A DNA stretch of 64,000 bases. Origin: Loktanella sp. Lineage in GTDB: Bacteria; Pseudomonadota; Alphaproteobacteria; Rhodobacterales; Rhodobacteraceae. This document shows positions 9,025-18,040 of the stretch, in pieces. The stretch spans positions 1 to 64,000 of the forward strand of contig JAGXIQ010000035.1 in assembly GCA_024635625.1 (NCBI GenBank), in the 5' to 3' direction. The stretch's first letter is position 1. Each line of letters starts with the position of its first letter. The notes under the pieces are model-generated. The model had not been told where the DNA came from. It saw nothing but the letters and a program-made list of their open reading frames with translations, and ran no database searches. Made by a program: the position numbers and the translations under genes.

Positions 9025-10850
9025 ATAGAAAACACGCGCTGGGCTTCGAACGCCACGTCGGGGCGACCTACAGTCCAGAAATTCGGCGACTGCCATGATG
9101 GCATGCGCGCCGCGCAACGATCACGGAAGGTGCGATAGCCGTTTTGCGCACCCGGCTCTGCCAAGGTTTCAAGGATTGAGGCGGTGAAAAGTCCGTTGCC
9201 AAGATCTTCTTGGGCCTTCTGGTTCGACTGGCAGGCCGAAAGCTGCAGGACGCTGGCCGCCACTGGGAAACTTAATTCGTGGTAAGGCGTCATCACATTC
9301 GGCCCGACGGTAGAGGAGGGCAGGCTGCGATAAAAGTCCGCGTTTGCGCGATAGACTTGTGCTGCGGTCGCAAGCGACATCATGCGCGTCTTGCCCTGCC
9401 CGGATTGGGGCTGCGCTGCTGGACTGGTGCCTGCCCGCAACATTGATCCAGCGTGACAGCAATCGAAGACCGCCAGAATGCGAACGCCTTCGGCGAAGTC
9501 CGACCAGATCTTGTATAGCTCGTCGTCGATCATCATCGCATCATAAAGGCACAGCGTTTCGTCAAAGAGGTCTTGATCGGGACCGGCTGCTTCATCGTTG
9601 TTGAAATCCTTTACCTGCCCACCGTGCCCCGCATAAGTGAACATGAAGATATCACCGGATTTCAAGCGTTTGGCAGCGTCAGCGCAGACCTCGAATACCG
9701 CATCGCGGGTTGCGGCGTCATCGGTCAGGTGCGTTTGGGATCGAAAGCCCCGGTCAAGTGCGACGTCTCGCATCGCCTCGCTATCAAAGATGCAAAAGTC
9801 GAGATTGATCAGGCCATTGCCATAGTGAACTTGGTCGACATGGTTCAACCCGATATGTAGCGACACCGCCGAAGGCCCCGAAGGTTGGGGCGCGGGCGCC
9901 GGTCCGCTACGTACCCCGGATCGCGCGCCTTTGATCGCGGCCGAGAACTTGGCCGCCACGTCTGCGTAGCCCGCATTTGTTGGGTGCAGTTCGTCATGCC
10001 AACGGGTTCTGGCAACGGTGCCCCTTAGGTCCAGAAAGGTGACATGACGATGACGCCGTGCAAGGGCGGCCATGCCATCGTTAAAGCGATCCATCATAAT
10101 CTTGGCAATGGCGGCTTGCGTCTGGCCGTCAGTAATTCCGTTGGCGGCCATCGGCTTGCCCATCCACTTGCCCTTATTCGGGATCGCAAGGTCGTAGCCG
10201 TGACACAGGATTCGGACCGCGGGGTAGCGGGCAGCGACATCACGATAGATGCGGTCGAATTGCTGCACGGCCACCGCAACAAGCTGGTCAAAGCTGGGCA
10301 GTAGATAGTCGCCCGCCGACAGACCCGGATCAAAACGGCGCAGATGGCGTGACAGGTTGCCATCTGCAACCAGATCGTTACCGCCGCCCGACAGCAGCAA
10401 TATCGTAGCCCCGGTTTGTTCGATTGCGCGACGGTATTCGGCACGGGCCACCATATTAGCCAGTGTGTCGCCCCCGGCGGACAGAGAAAAGATGGCATAC
10501 TCATCCATCAACACGTCAATCGTGTCCCGCAAAAGGATCGGATATTGGAACCAGCTGTCACCTTCCTCGACGATGATCGGCCCCTTATAGTCGCCACGGG
10601 ATAGCCTTTGAAAAAACCGTGCTTGCCGGTTCTGCCGTTCGAACCAATTGGCGCCGTTGAGCAGTACCGCCGAACGTGTGGCGGCATCGTCAGTGGTCGG
10701 AATTTGCACGCGGTCAGGGTTAAGCTTGATCGCGGGCGCAAAGGGGGCAGATGCCTCTTTGTCTTCGATGAAATAGGGTGCCATGTCCTCGGGTTGCGTG
10801 TTCGGATCTGCCATTTTCAGCGAAAGCTCTTCGAGCGTGATCTTTGTCAT
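9021..10850 (-). CDS. SGNH hydrolase-caspase fusion protein
   Basis: 609 residues with two catalytic domains. After a roughly 60-residue N-terminal segment, residues 90-305 form an SGNH/GDSL hydrolase: GDSW with nucleophile Ser99, GGGND with Asn158, and HDELHPT with Asp286 and His289. A Pro/Ala/Gly-rich linker (308-328) leads to a caspase-family C14 domain: catalytic His409 in TYAGHGG and Cys465 in FDCCHAG. Both active sites appear complete. Bacterial caspase-like proteins are usually orthocaspases cutting after basic residues, often in regulated death or defence modules. No signal peptide or membrane segment is visible. The start at 10850 is five bases after the preceding gene. Fusion to an SGNH domain is uncommon in my knowledge. 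Confidence 0.9.
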   Translation of the reverse strand: MTKITLEELSLKMADPNTQPEDMAPYFIEDKEASAPFAPAIKLNPDRVQIPTTDDAATRSAVLLNGANWFERQNRQARFFQRLSRGDYKGPIIVEEGDSWFQYPILLRDTIDVLMDEYAIFSLSAGGDTLANMVARAEYRRAIEQTGATILLLSGGGNDLVADGNLSRHLRRFDPGLSAGDYLLPSFDQLVAVAVQQFDRIYRDVAARYPAVRILCHGYDLAIPNKGKWMGKPMAANGITDGQTQAAIAKIMMDRFNDGMAALARRHRHVTFLDLRGTVARTRWHDELHPTNAGYADVAAKFSAAIKGARSGVRSGPAPAPQPSGPSAVSLHIGLNHVDQVHYGNGLINLDFCIFDSEAMRDVALDRGFRSQTHLTDDAATRDAVFEVCADAAKRLKSGDIFMFTYAGHGGQVKDFNNDEAAGPDQDLFDETLCLYDAMMIDDELYKIWSDFAEGVRILAVFDCCHAGSMLRAGTSPAAQPQSGQGKTRMMSLATAAQVYRANADFYRSLPSSTVGPNVMTPYHELSFPVAASVLQLSACQSNQKAQEDLGNGLFTASILETLAEPGAQNGYRTFRDRCAARMPSWQSPNFWTVGRPDVAFEAQRVFSI

Positions 10851-10855
10851 GGGCT

Positions 10856-12805
10856 TTATCCTTTGTGCTGTTGATCGATGGATTTTATCTGCGTCAGATG
10901 TGCCAGTATCCGGGCGTTGGCATCACGATGGGCGATGACATCATGCTGCGTGTAACGTCGGCGGCGCATGTCTGGCGGCTGAACGGCATGATCCGGCGTT
11001 TTGATCTTGTGCAATACGACGCCTTCCAACTCTCCGCCGGGCGCTGTCATGTAGGCCGCGCCAGAGCGTTTCGACGACATGCCGATGAATTGCGCAGACT
11101 CCTTGTTCGCACCCTCGAAGCCATAAAGTACCAGATCAAGGATCGAGCGTGTGTAATGACCGACAGTCAGCTTTCGCTCGAACCCGTAGGATGGCACCCA
11201 AAGCGTGACGCGCCCCGGACCGCGTTCATTGATCTTTTTGATCAACGGCTGGAAGGCCTTTTTGAAAGGTTTCGGCTGAATCGTTGGCGCTATCATGGTC
11301 AAAGAAGACACGGCGCTCAGGAAAGTAGCCCGCTTGTCATTGATATTCTTCAGATAGTTATGAGATTCAAAAGATATGAGATATTGTTCCAGCAGAAGCG
11401 CGCCGGCCCCGTCCAATGTCAGATGCAAGCGCGTTCCCGTGGCTGCAAAGCTGTCGAACAGATCGGCTGCAGCGCCGTCCGCCTTTTGATCCGCGCCACA
11501 TATGTGGCGATGTGGACCGGCACATTCCGCAGCATTTTTAATGTCGCGCCAAAAGGCCCGGCCGATGCCGGATGTGGCGGCCTCGATCTCGGCGTTTAGA
11601 TTGGGGCTAAGGGCGCCGACTTTGTCGACGGCGGTATTGAACAGATGTTCCAGCACGGCGCTGGTGCTTTCGACCATGTCGTTGCACCAGAAAAGTGTGT
11701 AGGGATAAACGCCAACGCCGTCTTCTAGTCCGGGTCTGCGGTCGACCTCGGCACTGAAGGCCGCGTCGATCCCCAGCAATGAACCGGGTAAAGCGATATG
11801 GACCGGGCGGTTCGGTTTGGCCGCGATTTGCTTAGCCGTCAGGGCGACGCTGTCGCGCGAAGACGCGTAGCTGCCACCAGCCACATGTTTGCCGTCATCA
11901 AGATGCGCAAAATGGCCCAGCAACTGATGGCAGGGCGCTGAACCGGCCCGAATGGGGCCATCGTCAAAATTGATACCGCGCCGCGAGTGAGAAAACGTGA
12001 AGGCTTCCGGTGAAGGCACACCGAGTCGCAGGACCCAGGCGTCCAATACGTTTTCCGACCAATCTTCATACGGCAAAAGCGCCACGCCATGCAGCAGTCG
12101 ACCATCGCAACGGTAGCCGCCCCAATCCTTTTCCCATGAATTCAGAACCAGAAATCCGCGGTCGTTGTAGCCTACGATGACGAAGGCGTGGTTCTCTGCT
12201 GATTCCGGTTCAAGAGGAATGCTGCCGTTCACAACGGCCTTCCAGCCGCGATGCGTGGCAGCAGAGACAAGAATGCAATCCGCCTCTGACAAGGCTGCGT
12301 GGTAATCGTTAAGGTAGGACCGTACACGGTAATATGCACCAAGCGTCGTGGCCTTTGCGGCCTTGGCGCGATCTGGCGACAATTCGGTTTCGTGGGCGTC
12401 GTCTGGCCAAAGGGCGTCGTCGCAGATGCCGTGGTGGTAGAAACCCTTGATCACCGACCGCAGCGACGTGACCCCGTCCGAGGCGCTTCCACTTGTCCCT
12501 CGTTCCATCTGTACGGCCATGCGATACAACATGCGGGCTGAAATTTTCGCGGGTCGGCAGTTATCGCCCGCCGCCCAAATCCGGTGCATATCGATCAGAT
12601 TGGCAAGCGCCTGCCCCGCACAGGTGCCGTCCTGCCCCTGCTGGCGCAGTTCGTAGGGCAGAACATTGTGCGGCGGGCAAATGCGCTGGGCCAGAATACG
12701 CTCTGATTCCGGGGCGAGGGGTCGCAGCGATGGTTCATAGAACCGATCGCGCAGATCCGTGGGATCGGCACGCAGCACGCGATCAATGGCGGCGATGTCA
12801 GGCAT
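10856..12805 (-). CDS. Papain-like (C1) cysteine protease with degenerate hydrolase-like C-terminus
   Basis: 649 residues. Residues about 40-265 form a C1 peptidase: QQGQDGTCAG gives Cys62, ENHAFVIVGY gives His206, and FLVLNSWEKDWGG gives Asn222. The Trp usually following the catalytic Cys is absent. There is no signal peptide or classical propeptide. The remaining 380 residues resemble the layout of an alpha/beta hydrolase domain (beta-rich segment RPVHIALPG, then YPYTLFWC, then LHLTLDGAGALLL), but the expected GxSxG nucleophile elbow reads LDGAG, without Ser. I chose the ATG at 12805 because AAGGA lies about nine bases upstream and the longer frame (12853) lacks a site. The gene follows the peroxidase by 54 bases. 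Confidence 0.85.
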   Translation of the reverse strand: MPDIAAIDRVLRADPTDLRDRFYEPSLRPLAPESERILAQRICPPHNVLPYELRQQGQDGTCAGQALANLIDMHRIWAAGDNCRPAKISARMLYRMAVQMERGTSGSASDGVTSLRSVIKGFYHHGICDDALWPDDAHETELSPDRAKAAKATTLGAYYRVRSYLNDYHAALSEADCILVSAATHRGWKAVVNGSIPLEPESAENHAFVIVGYNDRGFLVLNSWEKDWGGYRCDGRLLHGVALLPYEDWSENVLDAWVLRLGVPSPEAFTFSHSRRGINFDDGPIRAGSAPCHQLLGHFAHLDDGKHVAGGSYASSRDSVALTAKQIAAKPNRPVHIALPGSLLGIDAAFSAEVDRRPGLEDGVGVYPYTLFWCNDMVESTSAVLEHLFNTAVDKVGALSPNLNAEIEAATSGIGRAFWRDIKNAAECAGPHRHICGADQKADGAAADLFDSFAATGTRLHLTLDGAGALLLEQYLISFESHNYLKNINDKRATFLSAVSSLTMIAPTIQPKPFKKAFQPLIKKINERGPGRVTLWVPSYGFERKLTVGHYTRSILDLVLYGFEGANKESAQFIGMSSKRSGAAYMTAPGGELEGVVLHKIKTPDHAVQPPDMRRRRYTQHDVIAHRDANARILAHLTQIKSIDQQHKG

Positions 12806-12859
12806 GATACATGTCCTTGATCTGGGTTGGTGCCGCCCGTTGTCGGACGGCACCTGTCC

Positions 12860-14692
12860 TTAGGCGTGGACGCCACCGGCGTGCATCATCGCCTGCAAGC
12901 TGGTGATTGGAGCACCATTCGGCTGCGGCGCATCGGCCGGCGTCCAGCTATCGAACGCGCCCTGATTGAGGTAGCTTTGCGGGTCTGTTACCAGCAGGCC
13001 AATCAGAGTTTCTGCTACTAGTCTGCTGCCCAAAGCGCCCAGATGCGCGCCGCTGGCAGAGACCTCTGCCTCTTTCAGGACATAGAACCACAGCGGCGTT
13101 GCAGTATCGAAACCACCGGACGTTACGGCGGTTTGCATCGCTTCGCTGCCCTGCGCGATCTGTTCAGGCGACAGTGCCGGGATTCTGATGCCTTTGTCGT
13201 AAAGGCATTTGATCATTCCTTGAGCTGTGGGCAGATTGAATACATAGCCGCGCCGTAGGTTGCGTTCGGCCAAACGTGACATCATCAAGTTGGTGTCATT
13301 ATTTTCTAGACTGTTCAGTGCCAAAGCCAGTCGCGTATCGATGCGGCGTGCCACACGGTTCGCCATTGGCGAGGTGCCGATAAGCCGGTTCCATTCGGCA
13401 ATCCAGTTATCGGGTAGGGTGGGCAAGCCTGCCATTCCGGTGCCACCGGTAAACTGGAACATCTGCCGAAAGGTCGCGCGTCCATCGCCGCCGTCGCTGG
13501 CATCGCGGCCAAAGTTGCGGTTGTAGTCGTAATCCGCCCGCACCATCGAATGGCCATAGCGGTAGGCCGCGATCGAAAATTCCAGCGGCATCGGTTGAAC
13601 ACCTTCTGGGACCCCGTCCTTGTGGGTAGCATAAAACGCCGCGTAAAGTGGTGCCTTGTCAGCTAGCACCTGATCCACAACAGCCGGGTCGCACACCGTC
13701 TTAAGGAACACATTCACGACCAGCCATTGATAAATGTGGGTGACGTGCTGGCGCGCCGTGCGAAAGATGTCGTCGGTGTCAGTCATGCCTTCTGCACGCA
13801 GAGTATCAGCCAGCGCATTGTGCAACCGCAGGATGCTGAGGTGGAACTGAGCCACGATCAGGTTCTCGTCGTTGCGTCCGTCGCCGATCAGCGCAAGGCG
13901 GCGCACGTCCATCTCTGATTTCGACCCATCCGCGTTGAACAACTCGTTCACCTCGTCCATGGTCAGATCGCCACCGTCCACGGCGGCGCCCACGCGGGGG
14001 AGGTCGGCGTGCTCGTCCGCAGGAAGCGGCGGTCGTTCGAATCCAGACGCAGGCGATGATACGGGCGTCACGGTACCCAGCCGCATTCGGGCCGGATCGT
14101 CAGGGTCGCGTAGGGCAGCTTCCAGTTTCAGCGCGGCAGGGCTTTGGCCCGGTCCGTCGCCATATACGCTGTCCAATTCCAGCCGGCCGATCCTTAGGTT
14201 CATCTTGACCGTTTCGGCCAGATCGCGGGATTGGGGCGCAATATCAGGGCGGTCTATATTGAACCCGGCTGCGCTGCTGCCTGGTTGTTCTTCGCGGTCG
14301 GTATTTGCAGTGATATCATGGTCGATAAACTGCCCGAAATAGGTAAAGACCGGCGGCATTGACGATTCACCGTCAACATCCTTCTCGTCAAGGCTGGCCT
14401 CTGCCATGGCATCGGCCAAGGCTTTGATCTTTGCACCAGCCCCGTCGATCTCTGCGACCTCTGCAGCATCCTTGCAGTAGAAGCGGAAAGCCTGCCGGGG
14501 CGCTAAGCCTGGTTCGGGTGCGGGATCGGGGTCCGGCACCGGGTAGGTGTCTGGTCCGTCCATTTGCCGCAGCTTCGTGATGCTCGCTACGTCGCCAAGG
14601 GCGACATAGTCGTTGGGCGCCCGCTGTTGGTCGCCACTGCGAGATTTTGGTGTGGTCGAAATAGTCTGGCCGTGTCCGATTTTATAAAGCAT
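12860..14692 (-). CDS. Animal-type haem peroxidase
   Basis: 610 residues of the animal haem peroxidase superfamily (myeloperoxidase fold). Distal motif YFGQFIDHDIT carries Asp124 and His125; the proximal His381 lies in YRYGHSMV; GDGRNDENL (271-279) and ILRLHNALAD follow the family pattern, as does the C-terminal RNLRRGYVFNLPTAQGM. It would use hydrogen peroxide to oxidise halides or organic substrates. No signal peptide is seen. An AGGAGG site at 14701-14706 sits eight bases before the ATG at 14692, so the upstream extension to 14833 is rejected. A 203-base gap separates it from the membrane protein gene upstream, the largest gap in the operon, so an internal promoter is possible. Confidence 0.9.
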   Translation of the reverse strand: MLYKIGHGQTISTTPKSRSGDQQRAPNDYVALGDVASITKLRQMDGPDTYPVPDPDPAPEPGLAPRQAFRFYCKDAAEVAEIDGAGAKIKALADAMAEASLDEKDVDGESSMPPVFTYFGQFIDHDITANTDREEQPGSSAAGFNIDRPDIAPQSRDLAETVKMNLRIGRLELDSVYGDGPGQSPAALKLEAALRDPDDPARMRLGTVTPVSSPASGFERPPLPADEHADLPRVGAAVDGGDLTMDEVNELFNADGSKSEMDVRRLALIGDGRNDENLIVAQFHLSILRLHNALADTLRAEGMTDTDDIFRTARQHVTHIYQWLVVNVFLKTVCDPAVVDQVLADKAPLYAAFYATHKDGVPEGVQPMPLEFSIAAYRYGHSMVRADYDYNRNFGRDASDGGDGRATFRQMFQFTGGTGMAGLPTLPDNWIAEWNRLIGTSPMANRVARRIDTRLALALNSLENNDTNLMMSRLAERNLRRGYVFNLPTAQGMIKCLYDKGIRIPALSPEQIAQGSEAMQTAVTSGGFDTATPLWFYVLKEAEVSASGAHLGALGSRLVAETLIGLLVTDPQSYLNQGAFDSWTPADAPQPNGAPITSLQAMMHAGGVHA

Positions 14693-14895
14693 TGCCGTAG
14701 CCTCCTGATGAAGCCGGATATGGAACGCGCTGGGAAACTGATAAAAATTGGGTGTGCAATACGGCGCGTTAGGATAAAAAATCCGGCGGAAATTGCGTAA
14801 TGTGACGCGATGAAAAGATGCGTCTGGGATCAAAAATGGGTCGTCGTCTTATATGCGGTCGCGCAGCCCTCCTTTCGGGTGCTTTGGGGTGCAGG

Positions 14896-15597
14896 TCAGT
14901 CCTGCAAAATTTGCGTTTTAGAGTGTCGTCCAAAGTCGATCAGACGGTTCATGAGACGATGAATGCCGTCCGCACCGCCGGCCAAAACGATTGAGGTCAG
15001 GCAAATATCGACGAAGGAAAATACATGTGTCTGCAATGGAGGCAGGCCAGAAACTGCGATCTGATCGGCAAAGGCCCCGTGCAACAGTTGAAAACCCGAC
15101 AGGCTAAGGCCAATCCCAAGTGCCAGTGCCGACACTGTAGCCCAGCTTTTCTTCAGCAGGCTCAAATCCTCTAGCTTGCCACGCGTCTCTGCCGCTTGGG
15201 CGGGTAGAAGTTCACGGGCATTCAGCACGCTGTGCCGCAACCCATCGTCTACCAGCGTCATGCGGTCCTGCGGGCTGACCAGCATATCCATGTCGCGGGC
15301 AAGCATCTTCATCTGGGCATGGTTGCGGTCGGCGGCTTGCTTCAGCGGGGCCACGATGGCGATTTCCGCAGCACCAAAACGCCAGTTCAGGATCAACTCG
15401 ACCGCCCGTTCAATCAAAAGAGCGATAAAAAGTGTCGTGGCTAGCAACTCTCCCAATTGGACCAGCGAAACGTCCACCAAATTTAACGAGACAAAGTCCA
15501 GTCGCCCTGCGCCATAGACAAGCGCCAGCGCCAAAACCGCAGCGGCTATTTGAAGGCCTGTCACCGCGCTGATTTGTGAAGTGCCTTGCGCGCTCAT
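14896..15597 (-). CDS. Uncharacterised membrane protein with about four transmembrane segments
   Basis: I do not recognise a family. The 233-residue protein has hydrophobic segments at about residues 12-33, 42-68, 150-172 and 186-210, separated by a polar, probably helical, cytoplasmic or periplasmic region (about 70-148) containing RDMDMLVSPQDRM. The start is fixed by a four-base ATGA overlap with the subtilase stop at 15594-15597. It is the only clear integral membrane protein of the operon, so it could anchor the system or act as a holin-like partner of the endopeptidase; that is inference from context only. Confidence 0.75.
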   Translation of the reverse strand: MSAQGTSQISAVTGLQIAAAVLALALVYGAGRLDFVSLNLVDVSLVQLGELLATTLFIALLIERAVELILNWRFGAAEIAIVAPLKQAADRNHAQMKMLARDMDMLVSPQDRMTLVDDGLRHSVLNARELLPAQAAETRGKLEDLSLLKKSWATVSALALGIGLSLSGFQLLHGAFADQIAVSGLPPLQTHVFSFVDICLTSIVLAGGADGIHRLMNRLIDFGRHSKTQILQD

Positions 15598-17132
15598 GAT
15601 CCGGTGTCCTGATCTGGCGAGAAAGACTTCCAGTGGATCGCGGGTTCTGCGCTGGCGTAATCGCCTGTTTTTGTTCCACACAGGGCTGCTTTGGCGGCGG
15701 GACCGAACTGCGCCCCTCCCGGTGTGATCCGCCCTGCGGACATCGCCAGAGATAGCAATCCTGCGGTTAGGGCTGCCGCACCCGAGGTGCCAGAGTACCG
15801 GCAATAGGCAGAGCGGTAGTCCAAGACAGCACCTTCATGCCCGAATATTTGTGCGTTGGGGCTGGAGTTATAACCCGCCCGTCCCGGCACGTCGGTCGAA
15901 ATCAGATCCTGTGTGGCATGGGTACTTACGCCTGTCCCGTTCGACGCTTGTTGGTCGCCGTAGTTGCCCAGACCAGCGGTGTAGGCAATGGAATGGTCGT
16001 TAGGATTGAACCGCGCACTTTGGGTGTCCAGCCGTTGCAGGCGGCTGTCCAAACGTTCGCCATCCCCGCTGGGCGCATAGACAGTGATGTGGTCGGATTC
16101 TGGTGAATAAGCTGCGGGGTTACCGGTTGCGGCACGCGCGCCAACGGCGATGATGCCGTTGTCTGGGGCCGCTAATGACCCGGGGCATAGGATGCTGCCT
16201 TGCGCGCCATTGCCTGCGGCGCACACCACAGGGATACGCTTGGATAAAGCAATTGTCAGGTGTTGTAGGCTATCCCACGCGCTCAACTCTTGGGCAGACA
16301 GTCCGACGCCAAGGGCGAGGCTGAATGCCGTGGCATCCTCTGCCACGTTGTTCGTCCGCGGAATATGCGGCGCGAGGCTGGCGGGGGTCGGAAAGTCGCG
16401 GGCAAGGACAATGATATCCGCCTCTATTAAATCGGCATAGAGCAGGGCAAGGATAAGTTGTTCTGGTTCCGGGTCGAAATTGGTCGAGATCGGAACGATC
16501 TGGCAAAACGGGTCTACCCCGGCATAGGCAAAGGCCACCGCCTGACCCGTCGGCAGGTCGTGATAGGTGCCGCTGACTGGATCAAAGATTCGCACGGGCG
16601 TAACCGCGCTGGCGTCAGGGGCCACCGGACGCGCGCCTATCAGCCCCGCCATTGCCGTGCCATGGGCCGAGAAATTAGGGCTATTGGCTGGTTGAACAGC
16701 GGACGTGTAAAGGGTTTTGGCATCGCCGCGCAGGTGCGCTAACAAATCGTTCCAGTACGCACCTACAGCTGCGGGAAGGTCCGAAGGATAGGCCTTTTTG
16801 CAGGCTTTGATATAGGAATCGAGGGCATCTGGTGACGCTGGTACACCCAGCCGGGACGAGAAGAAGTCAATTGCCAGATCAGTGTCGATCGCGGCCGACA
16901 GGTTTGGGTGGCGCACCGCAACAGAGGTGTCGATCAGGGCCACGCGAGTCCGCCGAGCGCCATCATCAATCCGTGCTGCCGCAAGATCCCATGCCTCAGA
17001 TGCAAAGGTCTGCAAGTCTGCGACTACCCCAATCTGCGCCAGATGCCACAGCGCGTGGTAGGCGGCATAGTCGCCCCGCCCGCGGTCCCGGTCGGATGCA
17101 ATTTCCAATCGTCTGGGTTCTGGGGGGGTCAT
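15594..17132 (-). CDS. Subtilisin-like S8 serine protease
   Basis: 512 residues with a complete S8 catalytic set: Asp68 in VALIDTSV, His157 in SAHGTAMAG, oxyanion Asn308 in CAAGNGAQG, and Ser450 in YSGTSGAAALTAG. There is no signal peptide and no recognisable inhibitor I9 propeptide, so an intracellular protease is likely. A roughly 60-residue N-terminal extension and a large insertion between the Asp and His (about 90-150) are non-standard. AGAGGA lies six bases before the ATG at 17132, which overlaps the preceding stop by four bases (ATGA); ATGs at 17138 and upstream are less likely. The downstream membrane protein is also ATGA-coupled. Confidence 0.9.
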   Translation of the reverse strand: MTPPEPRRLEIASDRDRGRGDYAAYHALWHLAQIGVVADLQTFASEAWDLAAARIDDGARRTRVALIDTSVAVRHPNLSAAIDTDLAIDFFSSRLGVPASPDALDSYIKACKKAYPSDLPAAVGAYWNDLLAHLRGDAKTLYTSAVQPANSPNFSAHGTAMAGLIGARPVAPDASAVTPVRIFDPVSGTYHDLPTGQAVAFAYAGVDPFCQIVPISTNFDPEPEQLILALLYADLIEADIIVLARDFPTPASLAPHIPRTNNVAEDATAFSLALGVGLSAQELSAWDSLQHLTIALSKRIPVVCAAGNGAQGSILCPGSLAAPDNGIIAVGARAATGNPAAYSPESDHITVYAPSGDGERLDSRLQRLDTQSARFNPNDHSIAYTAGLGNYGDQQASNGTGVSTHATQDLISTDVPGRAGYNSSPNAQIFGHEGAVLDYRSAYCRYSGTSGAAALTAGLLSLAMSAGRITPGGAQFGPAAKAALCGTKTGDYASAEPAIHWKSFSPDQDTGS

Positions 17133-18040
17133 ACCCATTCCTCTCGCGCAGCTAGCATTTGGTCTTCCAAAACGACCTCGAAAATCGGCGTCATCATACG
17201 GGCTAAGGCGCGGCCTGCAGCGGTGTCCTGCGGATAATGAACGCCAGCCCATTCGCGGTTTTCGGCAATGCGGCGGCCGCTCAGGAAAAGTTCTGCGATG
17301 CCCGGGTGTTCGGGGGCCACGCGGGCAAACACGAAGGCAATCGTATAGGATAGAAACGCATGGTTCGATGGATAGGATGGGTGAACGGGCACTGGGATAA
17401 AGCTGGAAAGCCGCGGGTTGACTGTTGTGGGCCGCGGTGCGTCGTAGCGATCTTTATAGCGTAACCCGATTTCTTCACAAAGGCGGGCAAGGATCAGGAA
17501 CAGTGTCACGGTCTGCGGATAACCGCCCATCTGCGTTAAGCCAAGGGGGCGCAAGTAGCCTGACAGTTCCAGCTCTTGTTCACGCAGGATTTCGGCACGT
17601 CGTATGGTTTCGGCCTCTGTTTGCAGCGCTGCCTGTTTCACAAGCAGACCTTGCGTCTGTTCGAACAAGGCAGCTGGTGACCTTGGCAGATCAAGCGGCA
17701 GGTCAACCCAGAAGTCTCGCAACTGGTGCAGTCGATCGATCTCTCGCCAGGGCAGTAGGATATCTGGCGTCTCACCGCCGAGGGGCGTAGCAGCGTCTGT
17801 CGTTGTGCGGTTTCTGTTACGATTCCTGTTCCTGTTTCTATTGCGGTTCCGGTTTCGATTTCGGTTCAGTAGGGCCGAAGCGCCGCCGCTGCCTGCCGCG
17901 ACAGAAACAAAGGTCGCCGCGTCGAAGGTGCCGCCAGCAGCGACGGGGGAGGTCTGACCGGCGACTGGAACGGCCTCGAAACTTTCCCCAATGGCCAGAA
18001 GCCATGTGCCGGAAAGAAGTTTACTGAACGGATTTGGCAT
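17129..18040 (-). CDS. PAP2/vanadium haloperoxidase-like phosphatase with Asn-Arg repeat
   Basis: 303 residues. The PAP2 signature is complete: KDRYDAPRP (Lys196, Arg203), PSYPSNHAF with His227, and NREWAGVHYPQD with Arg262, His268 and Asp272. In vanadium haloperoxidases these residues bind vanadate; in PAP2 phosphatases, phosphate; sequence alone does not separate them. There are no obvious membrane segments around the motifs, which favours the soluble haloperoxidase-like branch. Residues 59-78 are exactly ten Asn-Arg pairs. The N-terminal 55 residues are Ala/Gly/Val-rich. The gene begins immediately after the regulator stop codon and overlaps the subtilase by four bases. Confidence 0.88.
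   Translation of the reverse strand: MPNPFSKLLSGTWLLAIGESFEAVPVAGQTSPVAAGGTFDAATFVSVAAGSGGASALLNRNRNRNRNRNRNRNRNRNRTTTDAATPLGGETPDILLPWREIDRLHQLRDFWVDLPLDLPRSPAALFEQTQGLLVKQAALQTEAETIRRAEILREQELELSGYLRPLGLTQMGGYPQTVTLFLILARLCEEIGLRYKDRYDAPRPTTVNPRLSSFIPVPVHPSYPSNHAFLSYTIAFVFARVAPEHPGIAELFLSGRRIAENREWAGVHYPQDTAAGRALARMMTPIFEVVLEDQMLAAREEWV
17807..17866 (-). repeat. (Asn-Arg)10 coding repeat in the PAP2-like gene
   Basis: Sixty bases encode ten consecutive Asn-Arg dipeptides. The hexanucleotide units differ: both Asn codons and all six Arg codons (CGA, CGG, CGC, CGT, AGA, AGG) are used. Variation at wobble positions with an invariant protein tract points to retention of the peptide sequence, not a fresh replication-slippage product. 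Confidence 0.95.
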
